Origin: G963666705 sp963666705
GTDB lineage: Bacteria; Pseudomonadota; Alphaproteobacteria; CADEGL01
Assembly: GCA_963666705.2 (NCBI GenBank)
Contig: CAXXKO010000028.1
Coordinates: 1-64,000, forward strand
DNA length: 64,000 nt
Direction: 5' to 3'
Shown here: positions 18,868 through 27,024 of the stretch, in pieces
How the letters are laid out: every line of letters starts with the position of its first letter
Position numbering within the stretch: position 1 is the stretch's first letter
Notes under the pieces: generated by a model
Database searches by the model: none
Seen by the model: only the letters and a program-made list of their open reading frames with translations
What the model was told of the DNA's origin: nothing
Made by a program: the position numbers and the translations under genes

Positions 18868-21800
18868 ATGCGGTACGTCGAGAAAGCGTCCTGGCTGGTG
18901 CCGCTGGCTTTCGTCCTGGCGATCTCGCTGCCACCCACGGCATCGGGCACGGAGCACGACAGCGACCGGGAGGAGCGCTCGGCGCAACTGATCTACAACA
19001 CCGTCCATATGGCCCAGGAGGCGAACCCGCCGTCGCCCGAGCTGATCGCCCAGTACCGGCGGGCGGGCTCGACCTCCAAGGGCGTCGGCTACCGGACCCA
19101 GGCGGTCGCCGAGGAAAACGGCGAGCGCTTCGTCTGGAGCTTCCAGGTCGCCTACCTGGACGAGGTCGAGACGACGGTCGAGTTCGTGAACACCAATTTC
19201 GGCCCCTTCCGTTCCGGCGGCGATGCCGCGACCGGCGCGGATATCTATCTCATGCCCGACGATAACCGGATCTGGTTCGTCCTCCTGGTCGCCGACATCT
19301 CCCTCAACATGATCTTCGACCGGGACCTGGAGGATCCGGGCGACGCGGTCGAGCAATCCCGGCGCCGCTGGCATTTCTTCATCAACGAGGCGCGTCGCCT
19401 GGGCATCCTCGAGGAAGCCAATCCCCCGACCATGGCGGTCAGGATCTGGGACCCCGAGACCGATTCGTGGCGGGCGCTCGAGGACCTGGGCGTGTTCACA
19501 CGCCGCCTCGCCGACCTGCACACCCAGGAAACACTGGTGCTGGAGATCGACGTCGAATCGGAGGAGATGCTGCCCGACCAGCCCTACGAGCTCGAAATCA
19601 AGCTGGGCATGGGCGGAGAGAACCTGGCGCTGCTGGAAGACGACGGGGTCACCGCGCTCAGCGATCCGGACGGGGACGGCTGGTACGAGGTCAGGGTCGA
19701 GCCGGCCGAGGGTGGCCACCCGCCACGGATCGTCGCCGCGCGGTTCGAGCCCCTCGCGGAGAGGGACGAGTCGATCGGCCAGAAGGCGGTCGCATCCTTG
19801 AGGTACGAAGACCGCTCGGGCGAGGTGCGGCAGGACAACCTGCTCGAGCGCACCCGCTGGGTGCCAATCATCACCCATTTCGAGTTGCGCGCCGATCAGC
19901 TCTCGGCCCAGTTCCACACCTTCCTCGCCGGGCGCATGGACGCGGACCAGCAACGGGAGTTCCAGACGACGCGGAAGATCGATGGCCTGTGGTTCAACGG
20001 CGAATTCAACGAGCACGACAATCTGCCGCTCAACTGGGAAGGGAAGCTGTTCTTCGACGAGGACGCGGACGATATCGGCGGGGAGCCGGGCTTCGAGAAT
20101 GAAGTGCTCATTTTCGCCGGCTCCCAGTCAGGGATTTTCGACGAGGACAAGACCGTCTATATGGGCTGGACCCTGGACAAGGAGACGGGCCTCGGCTTCG
20201 TCACCATGGAGGACCGGAAGGACGGGCCGTTGGAGATCGGGCCGTTTCTGGCCCGGGAATCGGTCAGCCTCTACGTCGACCTGTGGATTGCCGAGGACGT
20301 GACCGAGATCCTGGATACGAGCGCCGCGAACGGCTTCGGGCCGCCGGTCGACCCGGTGCGCCAGCAACTCGACATCCGGCGATTGCTCGAGATCGGCGGC
20401 GAGCTCGGCGAAGAGCTCGAGATCGGCGTGTGGCGCGTCGACGACCTCGCGGACCTCCGGGGCGAGAGCGGCTCAATCGAGGGATTCGGCGAATCTGGCT
20501 TCCCGCGTATCAAGGCGGGGCTGCGCAAGGAGACGGTGGAGCGGGTCATGGTCGGGGAATCCTCCCGGCTCGACCTGGTCGCGTGGCAAGTCGGCGATTC
20601 GCGCGATATCCACAGCACCTTCCGCCGCCCCGATTCCTTCGGCGGGCTGCTCCCCCTGGTCAACAACATCCCGCTGACCATCGATTCAGGCATCTACGAG
20701 CTCCAGCTCACGCTGACCCTGCAGGAGCGGGCGGACAGGGAGGAGCGCAAGACCGCCTCGGTCGCGCTGCGCTTCTGGGTCATGGACATACCGGGCACCG
20801 ACGAGCAGCGGGTCATCCACGGCATCGCCACGGAGCGGGTTCCGACCCAGCTCGGCTTCGAGATGCAGATGTTCGAGGCGGCCCAAAGCGGCGATCTGGC
20901 CCAATTGCAACAGGCCATCGAGGCCGGCGCCGATGTCGACGCCGTAGACGAGAACGGAGACACGCCCATCGGTTGGGCCGCGCGCGAGGGGCACCTGGAG
21001 GCCGTGTGCGCCCTGATCGGTGCCGGCGCGAACGCCGCGGCCGGGGACACCAAGGGCATCACCCCCCTCATGGCGGCGGCGCACACCGATTCGGCCGAGC
21101 TGATCTGGCTTCTGATCGACGCCGGCGCCGACCTCGACGCGCGCGCCTCCGCCCTCAACCCGCCGCCCCAGGGCGGCGCCAGCGCCCTCATGCTCGCCGC
21201 CGCGAGCGGCGGCGAGAGGGTCGCCCTCGCCATGGTCCTCGCCGGCGCCGATGTGAGTGCTGGAAACAACGAGGGAGAGACGGCGGGCGACCTCGCGGCC
21301 AGGGAAGGGTACGACGACATCGCCCACATCCTGCGCAGCCCCGAGAGCGCGCGGGACGCGGCACGAGCCGTCTTCTCGGCCGAGTTGGCCGCGGCGGCCA
21401 AGGACGGGCGCTGGGACCACGTCCGGCTGCTCACCGCGCACGGCGTGGATATCGACGGCCTGGATGAAGAGGGCCTCACGCCCCTGGTGGCGGCGGTCGA
21501 GGACGGGGCGATCGAGAGCGTCCGGGGCCTGCTGGACGCTGGCGCCGACCTGAACACCGGCGACCGCGAATACGGCGCCACCCCCCTGATGGTCGCCGCG
21601 TTCGATGGCCAGGGTGAGATCGTGCAGCTGTTGCTCGAGGCCGGGGCGGTCGTCAACGACCACGCCCACGGCAACGCCAAGGGCGACGGCGCTGGCTGGA
21701 CGGCCCTGGTCGGCGCCGCGAGCGAGGGCCATGCCGAAATAGTCGCCCAGCTGTTGGGTGCCGGCGCCGACCCGGCCGCCGTCACCGCCACGGGCCAATC

Positions 21801-22386
21801 CGCCCTCTACTGGGCGAAGAGGAACAAGAAGCTGGACTATGAGGAGGTGATCGCCCTGCTGGAAGCGGCCCTCGGGGCCACGGCCCCAGTTCCCGCACCG
21901 GTCGTCCCCGCGGCCGTCACCTGGGACTTCGAGACCGGCGGCCTCACCGGGTGGGAGAGCACGGGCGATGCCTTCACCCACCAGCCGACCTATGGGGACA
22001 ATCCCACGGCCCGCGGGCGTGGCCAGCCGTCCAACCACCAGGGCGACTACTGGATCGGGACCTACGAGAAGCGCCCGCGCGCCTCGGACCCGGCGGGGGC
22101 GATCGTCGGCGACGGCCCGAAGGGCACGCTCACCTCGCCGGCCTTCACGATCGAGGGGCCCACCATCAGCTTCCTCATCGGCGGCGGTTGCGACGCCGGC
22201 TCCGTGCGGGCGGAGTTGCTGGTCGATGGGCAGGTCGTCCATGAGACGACGGGGCAATGCCACGAAACCATGCAGCGCGCCGAGTGGGACGTGACGGCGT
22301 TCAGGGGGCGACCCGCGAGGATCCGGCTCGTCGACGATTCGAGTGGCGGCTGGGGCCACATCAACTTCGACGACGTGAGGCTCTAG
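18868..22386 (+). CDS. Exported ankyrin-repeat protein with C-terminal jelly-roll-type domain
   Basis: This 1172-aa protein starts with a signal peptide (hydrophobic core LVPLAFVLAISL, then PPTASGT). It has three parts: about 650 residues of acidic, beta-rich sequence I do not recognise; a block of ankyrin repeats (about 660-1000) with GDTPIGWAAREGHLEAV, GITPLMAAA, SALMLAAASGG, GLTPLVAAVEDG, ATPLMVAAFDGQ and GWTALVGAASEGH; and a C-terminal domain opening WDFETGGLTGWESTG and ending GWGHINFDDVRL. The last is a beta-sandwich module seen in secreted glycosidase-type proteins. The ATG at 18868 follows GAGGATGAGG; another ATG three codons upstream is possible. Its final 298 bp are duplicated at 25329. 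Confidence 0.8.
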   Translation: MRYVEKASWLVPLAFVLAISLPPTASGTEHDSDREERSAQLIYNTVHMAQEANPPSPELIAQYRRAGSTSKGVGYRTQAVAEENGERFVWSFQVAYLDEVETTVEFVNTNFGPFRSGGDAATGADIYLMPDDNRIWFVLLVADISLNMIFDRDLEDPGDAVEQSRRRWHFFINEARRLGILEEANPPTMAVRIWDPETDSWRALEDLGVFTRRLADLHTQETLVLEIDVESEEMLPDQPYELEIKLGMGGENLALLEDDGVTALSDPDGDGWYEVRVEPAEGGHPPRIVAARFEPLAERDESIGQKAVASLRYEDRSGEVRQDNLLERTRWVPIITHFELRADQLSAQFHTFLAGRMDADQQREFQTTRKIDGLWFNGEFNEHDNLPLNWEGKLFFDEDADDIGGEPGFENEVLIFAGSQSGIFDEDKTVYMGWTLDKETGLGFVTMEDRKDGPLEIGPFLARESVSLYVDLWIAEDVTEILDTSAANGFGPPVDPVRQQLDIRRLLEIGGELGEELEIGVWRVDDLADLRGESGSIEGFGESGFPRIKAGLRKETVERVMVGESSRLDLVAWQVGDSRDIHSTFRRPDSFGGLLPLVNNIPLTIDSGIYELQLTLTLQERADREERKTASVALRFWVMDIPGTDEQRVIHGIATERVPTQLGFEMQMFEAAQSGDLAQLQQAIEAGADVDAVDENGDTPIGWAAREGHLEAVCALIGAGANAAAGDTKGITPLMAAAHTDSAELIWLLIDAGADLDARASALNPPPQGGASALMLAAASGGERVALAMVLAGADVSAGNNEGETAGDLAAREGYDDIAHILRSPESARDAARAVFSAELAAAAKDGRWDHVRLLTAHGVDIDGLDEEGLTPLVAAVEDGAIESVRGLLDAGADLNTGDREYGATPLMVAAFDGQGEIVQLLLEAGAVVNDHAHGNAKGDGAGWTALVGAASEGHAEIVAQLLGAGADPAAVTATGQSALYWAKRNKKLDYEEVIALLEAALGATAPVPAPVVPAAVTWDFETGGLTGWESTGDAFTHQPTYGDNPTARGRGQPSNHQGDYWIGTYEKRPRASDPAGAIVGDGPKGTLTSPAFTIEGPTISFLIGGGCDAGSVRAELLVDGQVVHETTGQCHETMQRAEWDVTAFRGRPARIRLVDDSSGGWGHINFDDVRL

Positions 22387-22656
22387 CGCTCCATCCTTCG
22401 TGGGCTTGGCGCGCCGCCGCAAGCCGGGACCATCAAAATCCTCCCGCAAAGCTATCGCTGCCCCCATGGCGAGCCTCGGCCGCCGGTCGCCCCATCGATC
22501 GGAGCTTTTGCCCGCAGGGGAATCCCAAGTGTGAATCCCGCTCGGGGCGGGCTGGTATGAGAGGGCGACGGCGGCGGTGAGGGCCCGCCGGAATCGGGAA
22601 CGGGCGGCCCAAGGCCCCTTGCCAACGCGATTTCGACGCGGAAACGGCTCGCGATC

Positions 22657-22743
22657 GTCAAGTTTTGTCAAGGTGTGACCGATAGTATAATAATGATTAC
22701 AATTGGTTATCAGAAACGAGGGTGAACCTTGACAAACCTTGAC
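22657..22743. promoter_or_regulatory. 24-bp inverted repeat flanking an AT-rich core
   Basis: GTCAAGTTTTGTCAAGG and the reverse complement of CCTTGACAAACCTTGAC match apart from one base, and the arms extend to about 24 bp. They enclose a 40-bp AT-rich core containing TATAAT. Each arm itself holds two TGTCAAGG units. It could be an operator with a promoter inside, a terminator or the end of a lost element. No gene it would serve is evident. Confidence 0.45.
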
Positions 22744-22844
22744 ACTCTTGGAATTCGCGCCGCCCCGGCCATTGATATATTGGTGCGGAGCCAGAACGAG
22801 TCAAGAATGAATTCTCATTTCCCGCGTGGCCGCCCCGCGCGCGA

Positions 22845-22937
22845 GACCCGAGGGATGCCCCCGATCGCTCATGGCGGCGCCGCGCGGCGGTCGGGCCATC
22901 GGCCCCTATGGGCTCACCCGAGTCTCGCGCGCCAATT
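22845..22937. repeat. Long GC-rich hairpin
   Basis: CGCGCGCGAGACCCGAGGG near 22846 pairs with CCCGAGTCTCGCGCGCC ending near 22937. The GC-rich loop between them has its own small dyads. There is no following T-run. It may be a palindromic intergenic element. No second copy was found in the window. Confidence 0.4.
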
Positions 22938-23163
22938 ATGTCGCAACAGAGGTTGCATTAAGTAAACTGGTTATATGTCTTGAAATTCACAATTCAAGGC
23001 CTGACCCCTTGTGTGATCTGGACCTCTTGTGTGATCTGACTATTTGCACTTTAAGATGCTCACGACTACCGGGTTATCCGTTGGCCCCCTAATTTCGTAG
23101 ATCGCCATCGGAAACTCAGCTGCGAGAGTAATCTTGGACTGACACGTCGATGACATCGTAACA

Positions 23164-23285
23164 GTGAAGGTGCTTATCCCAGCCGGCGCGTTTGAATTTG
23201 ATGCGGTTTGAGCTCTTGCCGATGTTGCGCTTGATGATATCGAGGGCAGGCGGCGCAGCAGCGAGAGGTTCTCGGGCGTGTTGTC
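23164..23285 (-). pseudogene. Remnant of an ISAs1-type transposase C-terminus
   Basis: Read on the minus strand, ENLSLLRRL in one frame is followed after a frameshift by ALDIIKRNIGKSSNRIKFK and RAGWDKHL. This order (ENL..LRR, ALN..KR, then GKR..AGWD) is that of the C-terminal tail of ISAs1-family transposases. Nothing upstream is recognisable as the rest of the gene. The call rests on a short motif read by eye. Confidence 0.45.
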
Positions 23286-23425
23286 CTTTGGCGAGCTGGG
23301 TGGTGGTTGTGTAGGCGCCCTTGCCGATGACCGGCGTCTTACGCCAAGCGCTATCGTGGCGGCGAACAGTGCCATTGCGGCCCTGAGCATCCGACAAGCC
23401 GACGGCGCCCCCACCATCCATTTCG

Positions 23426-23788
23426 TCACCGCCCGCCTGTTAGCGGCCGGGCGAAGCTGACCTCGTGGCCGTCAGGGTCGGTAATGTGAAAGTAGCGCTC
23501 GCCCCATTCCGCGTCGCGCGGTGCGGCCTCGGGACCAAGACCAGCCGTGAGCGCCCGATCGTAGAGCGCGTCGACGTCGGCGACATGGAATATGACCCGA
23601 CCCCACCAGGCCAAACGCTGGCCGGGCGGCCGGGTGATCAAATTGAGGAAGCCAGTGCCGGCCTCAAAGCTGGTGAACGCCGCCTCTGGACCGCCGTGCT
23701 TCAGGCGGAAGCCGAGCGTTTCGTAAAATCGGACCGCCCGGCGCATGTCGCGGGTAACGAGCGTGACGGCGCTGATGCTCTCGATCAT
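23426..23788 (-). CDS. VOC (glyoxalase/bleomycin-resistance) family protein
   Basis: This 120-aa protein has one vicinal-oxygen-chelate module pair. VTLVTRDMRRAVRFYETLGF opens it, FHVADVDALYDRA opens the second half, and it closes with ITDPDGHEVSFARPL. Putative metal ligands (for example His in FHVAD and Glu in HEVSF) are where VOC enzymes carry them. Start at M-I-E-S-I-S was chosen over an upstream frame that overlaps the M24 gene. The gene begins 11 bp after the M24 stop, so the two form a small operon. The substrate is unknown. Confidence 0.8.
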   Translation of the reverse strand: MIESISAVTLVTRDMRRAVRFYETLGFRLKHGGPEAAFTSFEAGTGFLNLITRPPGQRLAWWGRVIFHVADVDALYDRALTAGLGPEAAPRDAEWGERYFHITDPDGHEVSFARPLTGGR

Positions 23789-23799
23789 GGCCGGGCGGC

Positions 23800-25023
23800 T
23801 CACTCCGTCAACGGGAGCTCGAACAGCTTCCGCTCGGTCCGGCCGAGAACCTCGCAACCGGTCTCCGTCACCACCGTGGTCTCGCTGAACATCACGCCGT
23901 GCTCACCGAGGCGCCGCAGCGCCACCGGGTGATGGAACACCATCCCGGGGACGATCACGTCCGTGCAGCCCCGCACCAGGAGCCCAGAGCCGTCCCCCCA
24001 GTTTGGTGGGAAGCCCCCACCAACGCCGTATCCGAATGTGCCGTGAAAGACGAGATCATCGCCGGCCCGGCCGATAGCGTCCCAGCCCGCTTCCGCCACC
24101 TCGTGGCAGCTCGCGCCGGGGCGCAAGGCCGACACCACGGCGTCGAGCGCCGCGAGGCAGGCGTCGGCGAGGCGCCGCGGCCGCGACTGAAGCTTGCCGA
24201 CAACCGCGGTACGCATCAGCGGGGTCGTGTAGCGCTGATAGCAGGCGCCGATCTCGATGCAGACCGGGTCGCCGGGTTGGATCGCAACCCGCTTGTGAGT
24301 GGTGTGGAGTATGCCCGAACGCCGGCCGGTGGTGACGATCGGCGAGGTACACATGTACTCGCTGCCCAAGCCCACCATGGCATACGCCGCGGCCGCGGCG
24401 ACGTCGCTGTCGTGCCGTCCCACGCCGATCTCGGCGATCGCGGCCGCCATGCCGGCATCCGTCATCGGCGCGGCGGCTCGCATGTGCGCGATCTCGCGCG
24501 GTGACTTGACCGATTTCACCGCCTCCACCAGTCCGCTCGCTTCGACCATCCGCGCGCCCGGCAGCGCCGCCTCGAGCCGCGCGAGGCACTGTGGCGTGAG
24601 ACCGGCACTAATCTTGTCGACGCCGACTCGGGACCGAGCGAGCCCGCGATCGCACAGCACCGATGCCAGGTCCTCGCCGCGATCTCGATCGGGCGTAAAT
24701 CCCACCGCCTCCTCCAACCAGGTGTGTAGCAGCGCGGTGCCGAGCTCGGGCGGCGGCACTATCAGGACCGGATCGCCGTCCATAGGAACCACGAACGTCT
24801 CGCCCGCCAGCACGGAGAAGGTCTGGTAGCCGGAGAAATACAGGACGTTTCCGGGGCTACTCACGAGCAGCACGTCGACGCCGGCGTCCGCCATGGCCGA
24901 GCGCGTCTTGGCGAGTCGTTCCCGGTATTCGTCGAGCGGGAATGCCAGCTCCCGCTCGAGAGCCGCGAGCGCACTGTGGTCGAGCACGCCGCCGGCCATG
25001 CTGGAATGCAGGGTCATGGACAT
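23800..25023 (-). CDS. M24-family (creatinase / ectoine-hydrolase-like) protein
   Basis: This 407-aa protein has the creatinase N-terminal domain (EYRERLAKTRSAMADAGVDVLL, then GNVLYFSGYQTFS) and a pita-bread C-terminal domain. AGGAGG lies 6 bp before its ATG. Where metallopeptidases of clan MG have D-x-G and then D, this protein reads VCIEIGACYQRYTTPLMRT, so the paired Asp metal ligands are missing, as in creatinase-type members that use no metal. GYGVGGGFPPNWGDGSG resembles ectoine hydrolases such as DoeA. A hydrolase of a small amide or amidine is plausible. No other ectoine genes are nearby. It is followed by a VOC gene. Confidence 0.75.
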   Translation of the reverse strand: MSMTLHSSMAGGVLDHSALAALERELAFPLDEYRERLAKTRSAMADAGVDVLLVSSPGNVLYFSGYQTFSVLAGETFVVPMDGDPVLIVPPPELGTALLHTWLEEAVGFTPDRDRGEDLASVLCDRGLARSRVGVDKISAGLTPQCLARLEAALPGARMVEASGLVEAVKSVKSPREIAHMRAAAPMTDAGMAAAIAEIGVGRHDSDVAAAAAYAMVGLGSEYMCTSPIVTTGRRSGILHTTHKRVAIQPGDPVCIEIGACYQRYTTPLMRTAVVGKLQSRPRRLADACLAALDAVVSALRPGASCHEVAEAGWDAIGRAGDDLVFHGTFGYGVGGGFPPNWGDGSGLLVRGCTDVIVPGMVFHHPVALRRLGEHGVMFSETTVVTETGCEVLGRTERKLFELPLTE

Positions 25024-25080
25024 AAGGCACCTCCTAGAGCTGTCGGTAGAGTATACGGCCCAACCCGCGGTTCCTGAAGC

Positions 25081-25279
25081 TAGTACCCACTTTCATAATT
25101 CCGTGTGCCATACGATCGCTTTTCCCATCTCCTCGGTAGGAGGGGGTGCGCCGGCGATGCCGGGGCATCGTCAAGCATCCCCGACGCCCCGAGGGGGCGG
25201 GAAAAGCGACCCGTAGGGCGGCGCCCCGAGGCCCCCGGACGTCGTCGTATGGCACACGGAATTATGAAAGTGGGTACTA
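25081..25279. repeat. F3 inverted-repeat element, copy A
   Basis: This 199-bp element has perfect 34-35-bp inverted ends starting GTACCCACTTTCATAATTCC, bordered on each side by TA inside CTAG. The interior contains a smaller dyad (GATGCCGGGGCATC) and CG-rich arms, and no open frame of note. Copy C at 50497 is almost identical in the opposite orientation, which suggests recent movement. Confidence 0.9.
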
Positions 25280-25328
25280 GCGACTTACCGGTCCGGCGAA
25301 CGAGGGTTACGTCCCGCTCCGCGTCGGT

Positions 25329-25626
25329 CCCGGCGGGGGCGATCGTCGGCGACGGCCCGAAGGGCACGCTCACCTCGCCGGCCTTCACGATCGAGGGGGC
25401 CACCATCAGCTTCCTCATCGGCGGCGGTTGCGACGCCGGCTCCGTGCGGGCGGAGTTGCTGGTCGATGGGCAGGTCGTCCATGAGACGACGGGGCAATGC
25501 CACGAAACCATGCAGCGCGCCGAGTGGGACGTGACGGCGTTCAGGGGGCGACCCGCGAGGATCCGGCTCGTCGACGATTCGAGTGGCGGCTGGGGCCACA
25601 TCAACTTCGACGACGTGAGGCTCTAG
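25329..25626 (+). pseudogene. Displaced copy of the ankyrin gene's 3' end
   Basis: These 298 bp equal 22089-22386 except for one substitution (Pro to Ala in FTIEG-x-TISF). The offset is exactly 3,240 bp and the orientation is the same. The copy encodes the second half of the C-terminal jelly-roll-type domain and ends with the same TAG. It lacks a start and signal peptide of its own. It is framed by an F3 element 49 bp to the left and an F2 element that begins in its stop codon. Confidence 0.9.
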
Positions 25627-25837
25627 TGGTTTGAAGCCGACGAAAGAGTCCCCCTCTCCCCGGTCTATACAAAGGGGGAGAGGGTCGGGGTGAGGGGACG
25701 CGCGTCGGCGCGTTAAAAAGAGTCTTTCCGCCGCCTACCGGCGGCCAAGCCCTCACCCTCCCGCTTCGCGGATCCCTCCCTCTCCCCCCAAGGGAAGAAG
25801 TGGGGAGAGGGTTCCAAGTGTCAGGCGCGAACCACTA
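25623..25837. repeat. F2 inverted-repeat element, copy B
   Basis: The left end CTAGTGGTTTG overlaps the TAG of the duplicated ankyrin fragment. The right end reads GCGAACCACTA. The inside shows the same plan as the other copies: two CTCTCCCC/GGGGAGAGG hairpins and TCTTTCCGCCGCC. One hairpin loop holds CCGGTCTATACA instead of the usual CTTGGG. That string equals the terminal 12 bases of the IS481 right end. Confidence 0.9.
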
Positions 25838-26026
25838 TCGTACGATCCGATATGCCGGAACCGGCCCCGACTCGCTATGGAGCCTTGCATCGCGCATCCT
25901 AATGCTGTTCTGTCTCGCCGACCGCGCGAGGCCAGATCGACAGGGAATCCCGCGGCTGGACACAGCGCGAGTCGGTAGGCCCTTGGAAATCAGACACGCC
26001 TGTCACGACCCAGCCCGGCGAGCCGC

Positions 26027-27007
26027 ATGATCGCCCATATTTCGATCGTTGGAGGCCTCGTGCTCCTGTTTCTGGGCGGCGAGGCGCTGGTGCGGGGGGC
26101 TGTCTCGCTCGCGAGCAGGCTCGGCGTCTCGAAACTCGTCATCTCACTGACCGTCGTGGCGCTGGGAACGAGCGCCCCGGAGCTGGTGGTGGCGCTGCAG
26201 GCGGCCTTGGAGGGCGCACCGGGCGTCGCCGTCGGCAATGTCGTCGGCTCCAACATCGCCAACGTCCTCCTCATCCTCGGCGTCGCCGCCATGATTACGC
26301 CCATCGTGACCCAGCCGAGTGCGATCGCGCGCGACGGCGTGGCCATGGTGCTCGCGAGCGTGGTGTTCATCGCCCTCGCATGGGTGGGAGAGTTCCGGGC
26401 CTGGAGCGGCGCCGTGCTGCTGATCCTGCTGATCGGCTACTTCGGCCTCCGCTACTGGGGCGACCGGCGGGACGGGGCGGCGGCGCGCGAGCACGCCCGG
26501 GAGGTCGACGGAATGGTCACCGACCACCTCTCGCTGCCGCTCGCGGCGCTCGTCACCGTCGCGGGGCTCGCCATCCTCGTCGTGGGCGCCGACCTCCTGG
26601 TCGACGGCGCGGTGGCGGTGGCCCGCGCTTACGGCGTCTCGGAAGCCGTCATCGGCCTGACCCTGGTGGCTTTCGGCACCTCGTTGCCCGAGCTCGCCAC
26701 CTGCGCCGTCGCCGCCTGGCGCAACCACCCCGACGTGGCGCTCGGCAACGTGCTGGGGTCCAACATGTTCAACCTCCTGGGGGTCATGGGCGCGGTCGCC
26801 CTGGTGACGCCGGTGGGCGTGCCCGAGCAGATCATCCATTTCGATGTCTGGATCATGCTGGCGGTGAGTGTCCTGGTCCTGCCGCTCCTGATGACCGGGC
26901 GGCGGCTCGGTCGCGTCGAGGCGCTCGCGCTCACGCTCCTCTATCTCGGTTATGTCGCGGTTCAGTTCCTGGGCGTCGAGGGGCTGGTCGTGCCGAGCGC
27001 CGCCTGA
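26027..27007 (+). CDS. Sodium/calcium exchanger family membrane protein
   Basis: This 326-aa protein of the CaCA superfamily has about ten hydrophobic segments and two internally repeated alpha motifs. The first is ALGTSAPELVV with GNVVGSNIANVLLILG. The second is AFGTSLPELAT with GNVLGSNMFNLLGVMG. The acidic residues in these motifs bind the transported cation. A charged cytoplasmic loop (RRDGAAAREHAREVDG) separates the halves. It probably exchanges sodium or protons for calcium. The next gene begins 17 bp downstream on the same strand, so it may be in one transcript with the folate genes. Confidence 0.9.
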   Translation: MIAHISIVGGLVLLFLGGEALVRGAVSLASRLGVSKLVISLTVVALGTSAPELVVALQAALEGAPGVAVGNVVGSNIANVLLILGVAAMITPIVTQPSAIARDGVAMVLASVVFIALAWVGEFRAWSGAVLLILLIGYFGLRYWGDRRDGAAAREHAREVDGMVTDHLSLPLAALVTVAGLAILVVGADLLVDGAVAVARAYGVSEAVIGLTLVAFGTSLPELATCAVAAWRNHPDVALGNVLGSNMFNLLGVMGAVALVTPVGVPEQIIHFDVWIMLAVSVLVLPLLMTGRRLGRVEALALTLLYLGYVAVQFLGVEGLVVPSAA

Positions 27008-27024
27008 GGCCGCCCCTTGCCCGT

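Larger units (their letters stand above)
22387..23425. other. 1 kb gene-poor region with decayed mobile DNA
   Basis: No convincing intact gene lies here. It contains an AT-rich segment framed by an inverted repeat (22657-22744), a GC-rich hairpin (about 22845-22937), a tandem repeat of CTTGTGTGATCTG at about 23003-23038, and a transposase remnant (23164-23285, minus). Small open frames at 22729 and 23040 have no ribosome site or family features. Base composition between 22650 and 23100 is clearly more AT-rich than the flanks. Confidence 0.6.

Noticed and set aside
22729..22965. 78-aa open frame after the 22657 inverted repeat
   Set aside because: It has no ribosome site, part of it translates the hairpin at 22845-22937, and it has no family resemblance.
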